This document shows positions 46,110 to 55,093 of a stretch of DNA of 64,000 bases, in pieces. The position numbers were made by a program, and so were the translations under genes. The notes beneath the pieces were generated by a model, which saw only the letters and a program-made list of their open reading frames with translations, made no database searches and was not told the DNA's origin. This DNA comes from Aliiroseovarius sp. F47248L (GTDB taxonomy: Bacteria; Pseudomonadota; Alphaproteobacteria; Rhodobacterales; Rhodobacteraceae): contig NZ_JALKBF010000001.1 of assembly GCF_023016085.1 (NCBI RefSeq), positions 2,656,501 through 2,720,500 on the forward strand. The letters run 5' to 3'. Position 1 is the stretch's first letter. Every line of letters begins with the position of its first letter.

Positions 46110-47066
46110 ATGCCATTATTATTAAAACTGCTGGTCCAGCGCATCGCGCTGGGCCTGCTTCTTCTGCTGATGGTTTCGGCCCTGATCTTCTGGGGCACGA
46201 ACATCCTGCCGGGCGATGTGGCGCAGTCCATTCTGGGTCAATCTGCTACCCCCGAGGCTCTGGCCAATATTCGCGAAGAGCTTGGCCTGAACGAACCAGC
46301 CCTCAGCCGATATTTCGACTGGTTGGGCGGGCTTGTTCAGGGTGATCTGGGCACCGCGCTGACCTCGGGGCAAGATATCGCCTCCAGCCTTGGCTCGCGT
46401 CTGAAAAACACCCTGTTCCTTGCCTTCTGGGCTGCGGTGGTCTCGGTCCCGCTGGCCATCTTTCTTGGATTGCTGGCGGTCCGGTATCGCGAGCGCTGGC
46501 CAGACAAACTTATTTCGGCGGTCACGCTGGCCTCGATCTCGGTGCCAGAGTTCTTGATCGGCTACATCCTGATGTATTTCGTCGGCGTAAAACTGGGCTG
46601 GGCACCCACCGTTGCCATGATCCATGACGGCATGAGCCTTGGACAGAAGTTAAGTTCGATCGCCTTGCCGGTTGCCGTGCTGACCATGGTGGTGCTGGCC
46701 CATATGATGCGTATGACGCGGGCCGCCATTCTGAACGTGATGCAATCGGCCTATATCGAAACGGCCGAACTGAAGGGTCTGACGATGTTCACGATAATCT
46801 GGCGGCATGCGTTTCCAAATTCGATCGCGCCCATCGTCAACGTTGTGATGTTGAACCTTGCCTATCTGGTCGTTGGCGTCGTGGTGGTCGAGGTTGTGTT
46901 CACCTATCCCGGCATGGGCCAGTATCTTGTGGACCACGTGTCAAAACGTGATGTGCCGGTGGTGCAAGCCTGTGGGTTGATCTTCGCAGCGGTCTATATC
47001 GGACTGAACATGGTGGCCGACGTTGTGTCGATCCTTGCAAACCCAAGGTTGAGGCATCCGAAATGA
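46110..47066 (+). CDS. ABC transporter permease, DppB type
   Basis: A 318-residue inner-membrane permease. The N-terminus VQRIALGLLLLLMVSALIFW and the motif LPGDVAQSILGQSATPEALANIREELGLNEP are typical of DppB/OppB. The cytoplasmic coupling loop EAA-like segment is MQSAYIETAELKGLTMFTIIWRHAFPNSI. About six membrane helices. It begins one base after the binding-protein stop and overlaps the next permease by four bases. Confidence 0.93.
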   Translation: MPLLLKLLVQRIALGLLLLLMVSALIFWGTNILPGDVAQSILGQSATPEALANIREELGLNEPALSRYFDWLGGLVQGDLGTALTSGQDIASSLGSRLKNTLFLAFWAAVVSVPLAIFLGLLAVRYRERWPDKLISAVTLASISVPEFLIGYILMYFVGVKLGWAPTVAMIHDGMSLGQKLSSIALPVAVLTMVVLAHMMRMTRAAILNVMQSAYIETAELKGLTMFTIIWRHAFPNSIAPIVNVVMLNLAYLVVGVVVVEVVFTYPGMGQYLVDHVSKRDVPVVQACGLIFAAVYIGLNMVADVVSILANPRLRHPK

Positions 47067-47878
47067 CCAGAATTCCCCCAGCCGCGTTGTTCGGCCTGTT
47101 TTTCACCGGGCTTTATTTCTTCATGGCGATTTTCGCGCCTTGGATTGCACCCTATACGATGACCGAAGTTGTCGGTGGTGTTTGGGAGCCATGGTCCGCT
47201 AACCACTGGATTGGCACCGATAATATCGGCCGTGACCTGCTAAGCCGTATGATTTACGGCGGGCGTACCACGATATTCATCGCCACCGCTGCCACCATTA
47301 TCAGTTTTACGTTGGGGTCAATCCTTGGATTTACCGCCGCCGTAATCGGCGGGTGGATCGATCAGGTGCTCAGCAGATTTGTCGATCTGATCATGTCGAT
47401 TCCGACTCTTATCTTCGCATTGGTGGTGCTGTCGGTCATGCCGGTGACGCTGCCGATCCTAATCCTGGTCATGGGGCTTCTGGATTCAACCCGTGTTTAT
47501 CGACTGGCCCGCGCGGTCGCAGTAGACATCAACGTGATGGACTTCGTCGAAGCCGCCAAGCTTCGCGGTGAAGGTCGGATCTGGATCATCTTTCGTGAGA
47601 TTCTACCAAATGCGCTGTCTCCGCTGGTTGCAGAAATGGGACTGCGTTTCATCTTTGCGGTGTTGTTTGTTTCGACCCTGTCGTTCCTTGGGCTAGGTGT
47701 GCAGCCACCCAACGCAGACTGGGGCGGGATCGTGAAAGAAAACAAGGACGGTATCGTCTATGGCATCCCAGCAGCCCTTGTGCCTGCTGTAGCCATCGCC
47801 ACACTGGCAATCTCGGTTAACCTTGTGGCCGACTGGGTACTGAACCGGACCACCAGCCTGAAAGGAGGACGGGGATGA
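47063..47878 (+). CDS. ABC transporter permease, DppC type
   Basis: A 271-residue inner-membrane permease that pairs with the DppB-type subunit. HWIGTDNIGRDLLSRMIYGGRTTIFIA is the family signature near the N-terminus, and FVEAAKLRGEGRIWIIFREILPNALS is the coupling loop that contacts the ATPase. Its start overlaps the previous gene and its stop overlaps the ATPase gene (four bases each), so the transporter genes are tightly coupled. Confidence 0.94.
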   Translation: MTRIPPAALFGLFFTGLYFFMAIFAPWIAPYTMTEVVGGVWEPWSANHWIGTDNIGRDLLSRMIYGGRTTIFIATAATIISFTLGSILGFTAAVIGGWIDQVLSRFVDLIMSIPTLIFALVVLSVMPVTLPILILVMGLLDSTRVYRLARAVAVDINVMDFVEAAKLRGEGRIWIIFREILPNALSPLVAEMGLRFIFAVLFVSTLSFLGLGVQPPNADWGGIVKENKDGIVYGIPAALVPAVAIATLAISVNLVADWVLNRTTSLKGGRG

Positions 47879-49512
47879 GCGACAATCTTGTGGCTGTGCG
47901 CGACCTGAAGATTGGCGCGCGCGTCTATCCGCCCGGTGAAAAACCCCATGACATCGAGATTGTGCACGGCGTGTCCTTCGATCTTCAAAAAGGCAAAGTA
48001 CTTGGCCTGATCGGCGAAAGCGGCGCAGGCAAATCCACCATCGGGCTTGCCACCATGGCCTATGGCCGCGGCGGGGTTGAAATCACCGGCGGCGAGGTCT
48101 GGGTCAACGGTCGTGAAATCCTTGGCACAAGCCTGCGCGATCTGCGCAAACTGCGCGGAACCGAGGTGACATATGTCTCGCAATCGGCAGCGGCCAGCTT
48201 TAACCCGGCAAAAAAGATCATGGATCAGGTCATTGAAGCCTCTGTTCATGCGGGAAAGTTTTCGAAGCAGGACGCAGAGACGCGCGCGATTGAGCTGTTC
48301 GCCAAGCTTGGTCTGCCCGATCCCGAAACGATCGGCGACCGGTATCCGCACCAGGTGTCCGGCGGGCAGTTGCAACGCTGCATGACTGCGTTGGCACTAT
48401 GTCCAGAGCCCGATCTTGTGGTCTTTGACGAACCCACCACTGCGTTGGATGTTACCACACAGATTGACGTGCTGATGGCGATCAAGGACGCGATCCACGA
48501 CACTGGCGTGGCCGCGCTTTACATCACGCATGATCTGGCAGTCGTGGCGCAGGTTTCGGATGAAATCATGGTGCTGCGTATGGGTGACATGATCGAACAC
48601 GGCACCACCGATCAGATCATCAATTCCCCGGTCGAGGATTACACACGCGATCTGGTCTCGGTTCGGTCACGCATTCACGAAGGCAAACCCCCGACGGACA
48701 ATCCGGTTCTGACCATCGAACACGTTACTGCACGTTACAAAGGCACAAACTTTGACGTTTTGCACGACGTCTCGATGGAGCTGCACGCGGGGCAAACCCT
48801 TGCGGTCGTGGGTGAAAGCGGATCGGGAAAATCGACAACCGCGCGTGTTATGACGGGGCTATTGCCCGCACGCGAAGGGCAGATCGTGTTTGAAGACCGA
48901 ACGCTGTCTGCCGACCTTGCTGGTCGCTCACGTGATGATTTGCGCGAAATTCAGATGATCTATCAGATGGCTGATGTCGCGATGAATCCGCGCCAGACCG
49001 TCGGAACGATCATCGGGCGCCCGTTGGAGTTCTATTTCGGAATGCGCGGCGCAGAAAAACGCAAGCGCATCGAAGAACTATTGAACGACATCGAAATGGG
49101 GGTTGAGTTCCAAGACCGCTATCCGGCCGAACTTTCGGGCGGTCAGAAGCAGCGGGTCTGCATTGCCCGCGCTCTGGCCGCGAAACCCAAGATCATAATT
49201 TGTGACGAAGTGACATCGGCCTTAGACCCTTTGGTTGCCGAAGACATTCTTAGGCTGCTGCACAACCTTCAGAAACGGGAAAACGTCGCCTATCTGTTCA
49301 TCACACATGATTTGGCCACGGTGCGCGCCATCGCGGACAGCATTGCGGTGATGTATCAAGGACGTGTTGTGCGTTATGGTACAAAGGCTGAAGTAATGTC
49401 ACCGCCGTTTGATGACTACACCGACCTTTTGCTCAGCTCGGTTCCGGAAATGCGGCTTGGCTGGCTGGAAGAGGTAGTAAAACACCGCAAAATGGAAAGC
49501 GCCGGAAACTAA
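47875..49512 (+). CDS. ABC transporter ATP-binding protein, two fused nucleotide-binding domains
   Basis: A 545-residue protein with two ABC ATPase domains, equivalent to DppD and DppF fused as in GsiA. First domain: GESGAGKSTIG, VSGGQLQRC and LVVFDEPTTALD. Second domain (from about residue 280): GESGSGKSTTAR, LSGGQKQRVCIARAL and IIICDEVTSALD. In the second Walker B region the usual EPTS is EVTS but the catalytic glutamate is kept. One polypeptide can therefore energise the DppB/DppC-type permease pair. Confidence 0.94.
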   Translation: MSDNLVAVRDLKIGARVYPPGEKPHDIEIVHGVSFDLQKGKVLGLIGESGAGKSTIGLATMAYGRGGVEITGGEVWVNGREILGTSLRDLRKLRGTEVTYVSQSAAASFNPAKKIMDQVIEASVHAGKFSKQDAETRAIELFAKLGLPDPETIGDRYPHQVSGGQLQRCMTALALCPEPDLVVFDEPTTALDVTTQIDVLMAIKDAIHDTGVAALYITHDLAVVAQVSDEIMVLRMGDMIEHGTTDQIINSPVEDYTRDLVSVRSRIHEGKPPTDNPVLTIEHVTARYKGTNFDVLHDVSMELHAGQTLAVVGESGSGKSTTARVMTGLLPAREGQIVFEDRTLSADLAGRSRDDLREIQMIYQMADVAMNPRQTVGTIIGRPLEFYFGMRGAEKRKRIEELLNDIEMGVEFQDRYPAELSGGQKQRVCIARALAAKPKIIICDEVTSALDPLVAEDILRLLHNLQKRENVAYLFITHDLATVRAIADSIAVMYQGRVVRYGTKAEVMSPPFDDYTDLLLSSVPEMRLGWLEEVVKHRKMESAGN

Positions 49513-49537
49513 CGGCAGTCTGTTTGGGGCGTATGTA

Positions 49538-50374
49538 ATGGATCGCAAGCTGCTTCTGATCATTCTGGACGGTGTTCCATGGCGCAACTGGCGCAGGTTG
49601 TTTGGCAATCTGGAAGGCTGGGTCGACAGTGGCGATGCACAACGGTGGAAGGTGCGCTCGGTCCTGCCGTCCACATCCGCCAGTTGCTATGCCTCGATCC
49701 ATACGGGCGTCACGCCTCAGGATCACGGCTGCACCGGCAACAGCAACGTGTTCCGATTGGCCCAACCCGATATTTTCAGTCAAGTGCGCAAGGCGGGCGG
49801 AATTACCGGTGCCGTCACGCATAGTTTCTGGTCCGAATTCTTCAACCGTGCACCCTTCGATCTGGTGCGCGATATTGAGTATGACGAGCCGGACAGCCCA
49901 ACAATCAACCATGGTCGGTTTCACACGATGACAGGTTACGGGCTGATCAACCAAACCACGCCTGCCGACATTGATCTGTTCGCAACTCTGACCATGCTTT
50001 GCGATAGGTTCGGATTAAACTATGGCATTCTGCACACCTGCACATTGGACAGTATGGGTCATAGGTTCGGGCATGAATGCCGAGAAATGGACCACGCCTG
50101 TTTTCAGGCCGACGAGCAGCTGGCGTTGTTCATCAACCGTTGGCGCGCCGACGGGTACGAAATTATCGTTACCGCTGATCATGGCCAGACCGATCGTGGT
50201 CACCACGGCGGGCGCGAGGAACTACAACAGGATGCGGCGCTGTATTACTTCGGCCCCGCGACCGGCCCCGACTTCGACGACCGACTGGACCAGTTGCAGA
50301 TTGCGCCCACGATCCTGTCGCGACTGGGGGCACCCATCCCTGAAACCATGAAAGCCGAGGTATTCTTGACATGA
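49538..50374 (+). CDS. Alkaline phosphatase-superfamily hydrolase
   Basis: A 278-residue metal hydrolase of the nucleotide pyrophosphatase/phosphodiesterase type. The metal- and nucleophile-bearing segments are LLLIILDGVPWRNW, PSTSASCYASIHTGVTPQDHG (Ser/Thr nucleophile region), DSMGHRFGHE and VTADHGQTDRGHHGG. It lacks a signal peptide and is shorter than secreted NPPs. Between an ABC transporter and a FAH-family gene, it may release phosphate or sulfate, or cleave a phosphonate or diester, from the imported compound. That role is inference. Confidence 0.85.
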   Translation: MDRKLLLIILDGVPWRNWRRLFGNLEGWVDSGDAQRWKVRSVLPSTSASCYASIHTGVTPQDHGCTGNSNVFRLAQPDIFSQVRKAGGITGAVTHSFWSEFFNRAPFDLVRDIEYDEPDSPTINHGRFHTMTGYGLINQTTPADIDLFATLTMLCDRFGLNYGILHTCTLDSMGHRFGHECREMDHACFQADEQLALFINRWRADGYEIIVTADHGQTDRGHHGGREELQQDAALYYFGPATGPDFDDRLDQLQIAPTILSRLGAPIPETMKAEVFLT

Positions 50375-51069
50375 CTTGGGCCATTCCCTGCCCCGCGCAA
50401 TCGTTTCTGACAATCGCCGGGTCGGATGACCACTTTCCCGTGCGCCGCATTTACTGCGTCGGCCAGAATTACGCCGCGCATGCGCGTGAAATGGGATCGA
50501 ACCCCGACCAGGAACCGCCCTTCTTTTTCTCAAAGCCCGCCGATGCGCTGGTCGCTGACGGGGCAACAGTTCCCTATCCCCCCGGCACCGACAGCTTGCA
50601 TCACGAGGCCGAGCTTGTGGTCGCTATCGGCGTTGGCGGTGCCGGCATTGCGCGTGATGCAGCCCTGGATCACGTCTGGGGATACGCGGTTGGCAATGAC
50701 CTGACCCGACGCGACATTCAAGCATCCGCCAAGAAGATCGGGCGGCCCTGGGACATGGCAAAAGGTTTTGATCACTCGGCCCCTTGCGGGCTGCTTCATC
50801 CGGTTTCTGTCACGGGTCATCTGACCAGTGGGGCGATCAGCTTGACAGTGAATGGAGAGACGCGCCAGTCGTCTAACCTGTCTGATCTGATCTGGCCGGT
50901 CGCCGATGTAATCGCCTATCTTTCGTCGTTGGTTGCGCTTGCCCCCGGTGATCTGATTTTTACCGGAACCCCCGAGGGCGTCGGCCCGCTTGTACCGGGC
51001 GATCAGTGCGTGGTTGAAATCGAAGGTCTGGGCCAACTAACGACCCAAATCGGAGACAAGACTGGTTAA
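50371..51069 (+). CDS. Fumarylacetoacetate hydrolase-family protein
   Basis: A 232-residue protein of the FAH fold, cleaving C-C bonds in 2,4-dioxo acids or related compounds. Typical stretches: RRIYCVGQNYAAHAREMG, FFFSKPADAL, LHHEAELVVAIGVGG (metal ligands), GYAVGNDLTRRDIQ and PGDLIFTGTPEGVGPL. Family members include maleylpyruvate/fumarylpyruvate hydrolases and acylpyruvases. It overlaps the phosphatase gene by four bases and its stop is interlocked with the convergent GntR gene. The substrate is unknown. Confidence 0.9.
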   Translation: MTWAIPCPAQSFLTIAGSDDHFPVRRIYCVGQNYAAHAREMGSNPDQEPPFFFSKPADALVADGATVPYPPGTDSLHHEAELVVAIGVGGAGIARDAALDHVWGYAVGNDLTRRDIQASAKKIGRPWDMAKGFDHSAPCGLLHPVSVTGHLTSGAISLTVNGETRQSSNLSDLIWPVADVIAYLSSLVALAPGDLIFTGTPEGVGPLVPGDQCVVEIEGLGQLTTQIGDKTG

Positions 51070-51731
51070 CCTGTGATTGACGACAGATGCAGGACCAAAC
51101 TGTCCCGAGCACCAAGAATATGACGTTCGGTCAAAGCTGCGGCTTCGTCTGCATCGCCACGCTCGCAGGCGCTTTGAATTTGCATATGCTCGGAATTTGC
51201 GCGCGACATGCCTTCGCTTAACACCAATTGCGCCCGAAGATAGCGGTCGATCCTGTTCAACGCGCCGTCGATGGCCTCAAGATGATACGTCAGACCGCTG
51301 GCGTTGTAGAGCGTCGCGTGGAACTGCCGGTTCAGATCCCCCCATTTCATCGGATCTGCTTCTGAATGGAAGGCTTCGCAATAGTCACGCGCCCGGGCCA
51401 AAATGTCTGGCGTCATTCTTGGCACCGCATGGCGAATCACATGCGGCTCTAACACAGCGCGAAAGTCAAAAATCTCGGACGCTTCGGTTGAAGACAACGA
51501 CGACACAACCGCCCCTTTATAGCGCTGCGACCGCACCAGCCCGTGTTCCTCAAGCCGCAAGATCGCTTCGCGGACCGGAATGCGCGAGGTATTGAACATC
51601 TTGGCAATCTCATCCTGACGTAACGGCGCTCCTTCCTCAATCTCGCCTTCAATGATCGCTTTCTTCAGCGCATCAAAGATGATCGTGGCGGCAGACGCAG
51701 TCTTGGAAATATCGACAGATCTGAGTTGCAT
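51066..51731 (-). CDS. GntR-family regulator (FadR/FCD type)
   Basis: A 221-residue regulator. The ATG at 51731 follows AAGGAGG. The N-terminal winged helix contains LRQDEIAKMFNTSRIPVREAILRLEEHGLV, and the C-terminal FCD domain has the metal/ligand histidines in DLNRQFHATLYNASG, SEHMQIQSACERGDADEAAALTERHI. It diverges from the hydroxyproline operon, with a 26-bp palindrome between, so it probably represses that operon and itself and responds to a small carboxylic acid. It could also act on the upstream ABC operon, which shows no matching palindrome. Confidence 0.92.
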   Translation of the reverse strand: MQLRSVDISKTASAATIIFDALKKAIIEGEIEEGAPLRQDEIAKMFNTSRIPVREAILRLEEHGLVRSQRYKGAVVSSLSSTEASEIFDFRAVLEPHVIRHAVPRMTPDILARARDYCEAFHSEADPMKWGDLNRQFHATLYNASGLTYHLEAIDGALNRIDRYLRAQLVLSEGMSRANSEHMQIQSACERGDADEAAALTERHILGARDSLVLHLSSITG

Positions 51732-51800
51732 CAAAAGGCCTCCTTGCCCGCGCACACCCTACCAAAGGACGGCGGATCATTGAAGTAGTGAGAGATTATT

Positions 51801-51826
51801 ATTGCATATTGGATCCAATTTACAAT
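51801..51826. promoter_or_regulatory. Palindromic candidate operator of the GntR regulator
   Basis: The perfect 12-bp palindrome ATTGGATCCAAT (51808-51819) is flanked symmetrically by ATTG (51801) and CAAT (51823), so 11 of 13 base pairs across 26 bp are symmetric. It lies in the 169-base gap between the GntR gene and the divergent DapA-like gene, about 80 bases before each start. FCD-type GntR regulators are known to bind such short AT-flanked palindromes. Confidence 0.65.
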
Positions 51827-51900
51827 AAGACAAAACAGGATTAAACAATCAAACCATTCGCGCCACTCATCACGCCTTTCCGGCCACGAAGGAGACCCCG

Positions 51901-52860
51901 ATGAACACAGACATCTTCACAGGCTGCATTCCCGCCCTGATGACCCCGTGCACATCTGACCGCAAACCAGACTACGACGCACTGGTAGCCAAAGGATTGG
52001 AGCTGATCGCCGCCGGCATGTCGGCCGTTGTCTATTGTGGCTCCATGGGCGATTGGCCGCTTCTGACCGACGACGAGCGGATGGAGGGCGTGGCCCGCCT
52101 GACTGCTGCGGGCATCCCGGTTATCGTCGGCACCGGAGCGGTAAACACCAAGATGGCTGTGGCCCACGCCGCCCACGCCGCGAAGGTTGGCGCAAAGGGT
52201 CTGATGGTGATCCCCCGCGTCTTGTCGCGCGGATCGTCGCCCGATGCCCAACGCAAACATTTCGCGGCCATTTTGTCGGCGGCCCCCGACCTGCCCGCCG
52301 TGATCTACAACAGTCCCTATTACGGCTTCGCGACCCGCGCGGACCTGTTTTTTGCGCTCCGGGATGAACACCCGAACCTAATCGGCTTCAAAGAATTCGG
52401 AGGCGCGGACGACCTGCGCTATGCCGCCGAAAACATCACCTCGAAAGACGACGACATCACCTTGATGATCGGCGTCGATACGACCGTATTCCACGGTTAT
52501 GTAAACTGCGGCGCAACCGGGGCCATCACCGGCATCGGCAACGTACTGCCACGCGAAGTGCTGCATCTTGTTGCCCTTAGCAAAAAAGCCGCCACCGGAG
52601 ACCCCGATGCCCGCGTAAAGGCGCAAGAACTTGAAGACGCGTTGGCCGTTTTATCTAGCTTCGACGAAGGCCCTGATCTTGTGCTCTATTACAAACATCT
52701 GATGGTGATGACCGGAGACGATGCCTATCGCACCCACTTCAACGAAACCGATGCATTGACAGATGCCCAGCGCAACTATGCGGAAAGCCAATTCCACCTG
52801 TTCCGCAATTGGTATTCTGCGTGGTCCAAGCAGGAAGGTGTCGTCGCCGAATGCGCGTGA
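51901..52860 (+). CDS. DapA-family lyase/deaminase, probably pyrroline-4-hydroxy-2-carboxylate deaminase
   Basis: A 319-residue class I aldolase of the dihydrodipicolinate synthase family. The Schiff-base lysine is in IGFKEFGG (Lys164) and the conserved tyrosine in YNSPYYG (Tyr140). Instead of the DapA GTTGE motif it has CGSMGDWPLL, which argues against true DapA. Next to a 4-hydroxyproline epimerase and a D-amino acid dehydrogenase it fits the deaminase that turns 1-pyrroline-4-hydroxy-2-carboxylate into 2-oxoglutarate semialdehyde. That assignment rests on context. Confidence 0.82.
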   Translation: MNTDIFTGCIPALMTPCTSDRKPDYDALVAKGLELIAAGMSAVVYCGSMGDWPLLTDDERMEGVARLTAAGIPVIVGTGAVNTKMAVAHAAHAAKVGAKGLMVIPRVLSRGSSPDAQRKHFAAILSAAPDLPAVIYNSPYYGFATRADLFFALRDEHPNLIGFKEFGGADDLRYAAENITSKDDDITLMIGVDTTVFHGYVNCGATGAITGIGNVLPREVLHLVALSKKAATGDPDARVKAQELEDALAVLSSFDEGPDLVLYYKHLMVMTGDDAYRTHFNETDALTDAQRNYAESQFHLFRNWYSAWSKQEGVVAECA

Positions 52861-53798
52861 TCGACAGCCATACCGAAGGCGAACCCACTCGGGTCATCCT
52901 GTCGGGCGGGCCCGATCTTGGCACCGGCAACCTCTCCGACCGTGCCCGGCAGCTTCGTGATGAGCATAGCTGGATCTATACCGCGACGCTGGCTGAACCT
53001 CGAGGCCATGATGCCATGGTCGGCGCGCTTCTTGTACCGCCATCCGACCCGACCTGCGCGGCGGGTGTGATTTTTTTCAACACGGTTGGCAACCTTGGCA
53101 TGTGTGGACACGCCACCATTGGGCTGACCGCGACTCTGGCGTATCTAGGACAGATCGGTCCCGGCACCCACCGGATCGAAACCCCGGTTGGCGTTGTGAC
53201 GGCCCAACTTGAGGACCCTAACACCGTGCGGGTCACCAATGTCGTAAGCTATTGCCTGCAATCTGGCGTAACGGTCGAAGTCGATGGCATCGGTCCTATC
53301 ACGGGCGATATCGCTTGGGGCGGTAACTGGTTTTTTCTGACCGAGTTCGACCGGATCGACCTTTGCCCAAGCAACATCCCAGCTCTCACCCAAGCCGCAC
53401 ATGGTATCCGCTCGGCATTGAACCGTGCCCAGATCACCGGAGCTGATGGAGCCGATATTGATCATATAGAGCTCCTCGGCCCGCCAAAATCTACCACCGC
53501 ACAAGGCCGCAACTTTGTTCTCTGTCCCGGCGGTGCTTATGATCGATCACCCTGCGGCACCGGGTGTTCAGCCAAGCTGGCCTGTTTAGCCGCGGACGGT
53601 AAGCTCTCGGAAGGCGTTGTCTGGCAGCAGGAAAGCGTGATCGGCAGCAGCTATGACTGCAGCTATGTTACCCACCCTTCGGGCGGCATTGTGGCCACCA
53701 TTCAGGGGCAGGCTTTCGTTACGTCCGAAGCCACTTTGGTATTCAACACTGCCGACCCGTTTCGGGGTGGCATTTGCACCCACAAACGCGAAAGCTGA
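52851..53798 (+). CDS. Proline racemase-family protein, probably 4-hydroxyproline 2-epimerase
   Basis: A 315-residue proline racemase-fold enzyme. The start at 52851 overlaps the previous gene by ten bases, with AGGAAGG upstream, and gives the classic RVIDSHTEGEPTRV N-terminus. Both catalytic cysteines are present: NLGMCGHATIG (Cys85) and DRSPCGTGCSAK (Cys235). This rules out trans-3-hydroxyproline dehydratase, in which one is replaced. Together with the lyase and dehydrogenase genes it fits conversion of trans-4-hydroxy-L-proline to cis-4-hydroxy-D-proline. Proline racemase activity remains possible. Confidence 0.88.
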   Translation: MRVIDSHTEGEPTRVILSGGPDLGTGNLSDRARQLRDEHSWIYTATLAEPRGHDAMVGALLVPPSDPTCAAGVIFFNTVGNLGMCGHATIGLTATLAYLGQIGPGTHRIETPVGVVTAQLEDPNTVRVTNVVSYCLQSGVTVEVDGIGPITGDIAWGGNWFFLTEFDRIDLCPSNIPALTQAAHGIRSALNRAQITGADGADIDHIELLGPPKSTTAQGRNFVLCPGGAYDRSPCGTGCSAKLACLAADGKLSEGVVWQQESVIGSSYDCSYVTHPSGGIVATIQGQAFVTSEATLVFNTADPFRGGICTHKRES

Positions 53799-53829
53799 CA
53801 CAGAGCGCCTCGTCCTTTGGAGAACCGGA

Positions 53830-55077
53830 ATGACAAACAATCCCATCGACATTGTCGTTATCGGCGCGGGGATCATCGGGGTCAGCACGGCGCTTGAGCT
53901 TCAGGCGCGGGGTCGCACCCCACTGCTGATCGACCGCGAAGGCATCGCCGCCGAGACATCGCGTGGCAATGCGGGAGCCTTCGCATTCTCCGAAATCGAA
54001 CCGCTTGCCACACCAGGCATCATGCGGCGCGCGCCAAAATGGCTGCTGGATCCGCTGGGACCATTGTCTATTCCACCGTCTTATGCGTTGAAAATTGCCC
54101 CTTGGATGCTGAGATTCTGGCGCGCCAGCTGGGCGGATCGATATGATCATGCAGTCACGGCACAAACCCGCCTGATGAACCATTGCGAAGCCGCCTTCGA
54201 ACGGCAGCTTTCCCGGTTCGGGGATGCGAACATGATCCGCCGCGAAGGACAACTGGAGCTTTATGAAGGCGCGCGGGCTTTCGAACAAGCGCAACCCAAA
54301 TGGCAACGCAGGTCCGATCTTGGCATCGACGTTACGCTGCTGACCAGTCCCGGTGACATCGCCGAAATTCAACCAGGCCTGAGCCGGAAGTTTACCCACG
54401 CCGGTTTCACGCCCGGTTGGTTCAACACCACGGATCCTCAGAAATGGACCGAATCGTTGGCTCGCAGATACGCCAATCAAGGCGGTGGGTTTGAAGCACT
54501 AGAGATTAGCGATCTTACACCCCGCTCTGATCACATTGAACTCGTGACGGACAAAGGCAAACTGCAAACCAAACAAGTCGTCATTTGCGCAGGAGCTTGG
54601 TCGCACAGGTTGGCCGCAAAAATCGGCGATTCCATCCCGCTAGAAACCGAGCGCGGATATAACACAACTTTTGAACATACGACCGTAGACCTGAAAACCC
54701 ACCTGACCTTTGCCCAACATGGTTTTGTCATGTCCAAGATCGGGGTTGGTTTGCGCATCGGTGGCGCAGTCGAACTTGGTGGACTGGACCTGCCTCCCAA
54801 CTATCGCCGTGCGGAAATTCTGGTGCAGAAAGCAAAATCATTCATGCCTGAGCTAGACGTGTCGGATGGCACGCAATGGATGGGCTATCGCCCTTCGCTG
54901 CCTGACAGCCTGCCGGTCATCAGTCCTTCTGGCGCCGGTGATCGCGTGATTTATGCTTTTGGGCATGGGCATCTGGGTCTGACCCAATCGGCTGGCACCG
55001 CGGAACTGGTCGCAGACCTTGCCATGCGCGCCAATCCAGCAGTCGATCTTGCACCCTTTGCTGCTACACGATTCTGA
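53830..55077 (+). CDS. FAD-dependent D-amino acid dehydrogenase, probably for D-hydroxyproline
   Basis: A 415-residue DadA-like flavoprotein. The start at 53830 follows TTGGAG. The N-terminal DIVVIGAGIIGVSTALELQARG is the FAD-binding motif, and the C-terminal region YRPSLPDSLPVISPSGAGDRVIYAFGHGHLGLTQS is typical of DAO-family proteins. As third gene behind the epimerase it should oxidise cis-4-hydroxy-D-proline to the pyrroline acid used by the deaminase. The final 2-oxoglutarate semialdehyde dehydrogenase is not in the window. The gene ends 16 bases before the convergent fliL. Confidence 0.88.
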   Translation: MTNNPIDIVVIGAGIIGVSTALELQARGRTPLLIDREGIAAETSRGNAGAFAFSEIEPLATPGIMRRAPKWLLDPLGPLSIPPSYALKIAPWMLRFWRASWADRYDHAVTAQTRLMNHCEAAFERQLSRFGDANMIRREGQLELYEGARAFEQAQPKWQRRSDLGIDVTLLTSPGDIAEIQPGLSRKFTHAGFTPGWFNTTDPQKWTESLARRYANQGGGFEALEISDLTPRSDHIELVTDKGKLQTKQVVICAGAWSHRLAAKIGDSIPLETERGYNTTFEHTTVDLKTHLTFAQHGFVMSKIGVGLRIGGAVELGGLDLPPNYRRAEILVQKAKSFMPELDVSDGTQWMGYRPSLPDSLPVISPSGAGDRVIYAFGHGHLGLTQSAGTAELVADLAMRANPAVDLAPFAATRF

Positions 55078-55093
55078 TCTTGGGGCCTGGCAT

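Noticed and set aside
51901..52860. True dihydrodipicolinate synthase (dapA)
   Set aside because: The Schiff-base lysine is present, but the GTTGE motif is replaced and the gene sits in a hydroxyproline-type operon, so a lysine-biosynthetic role is unlikely.
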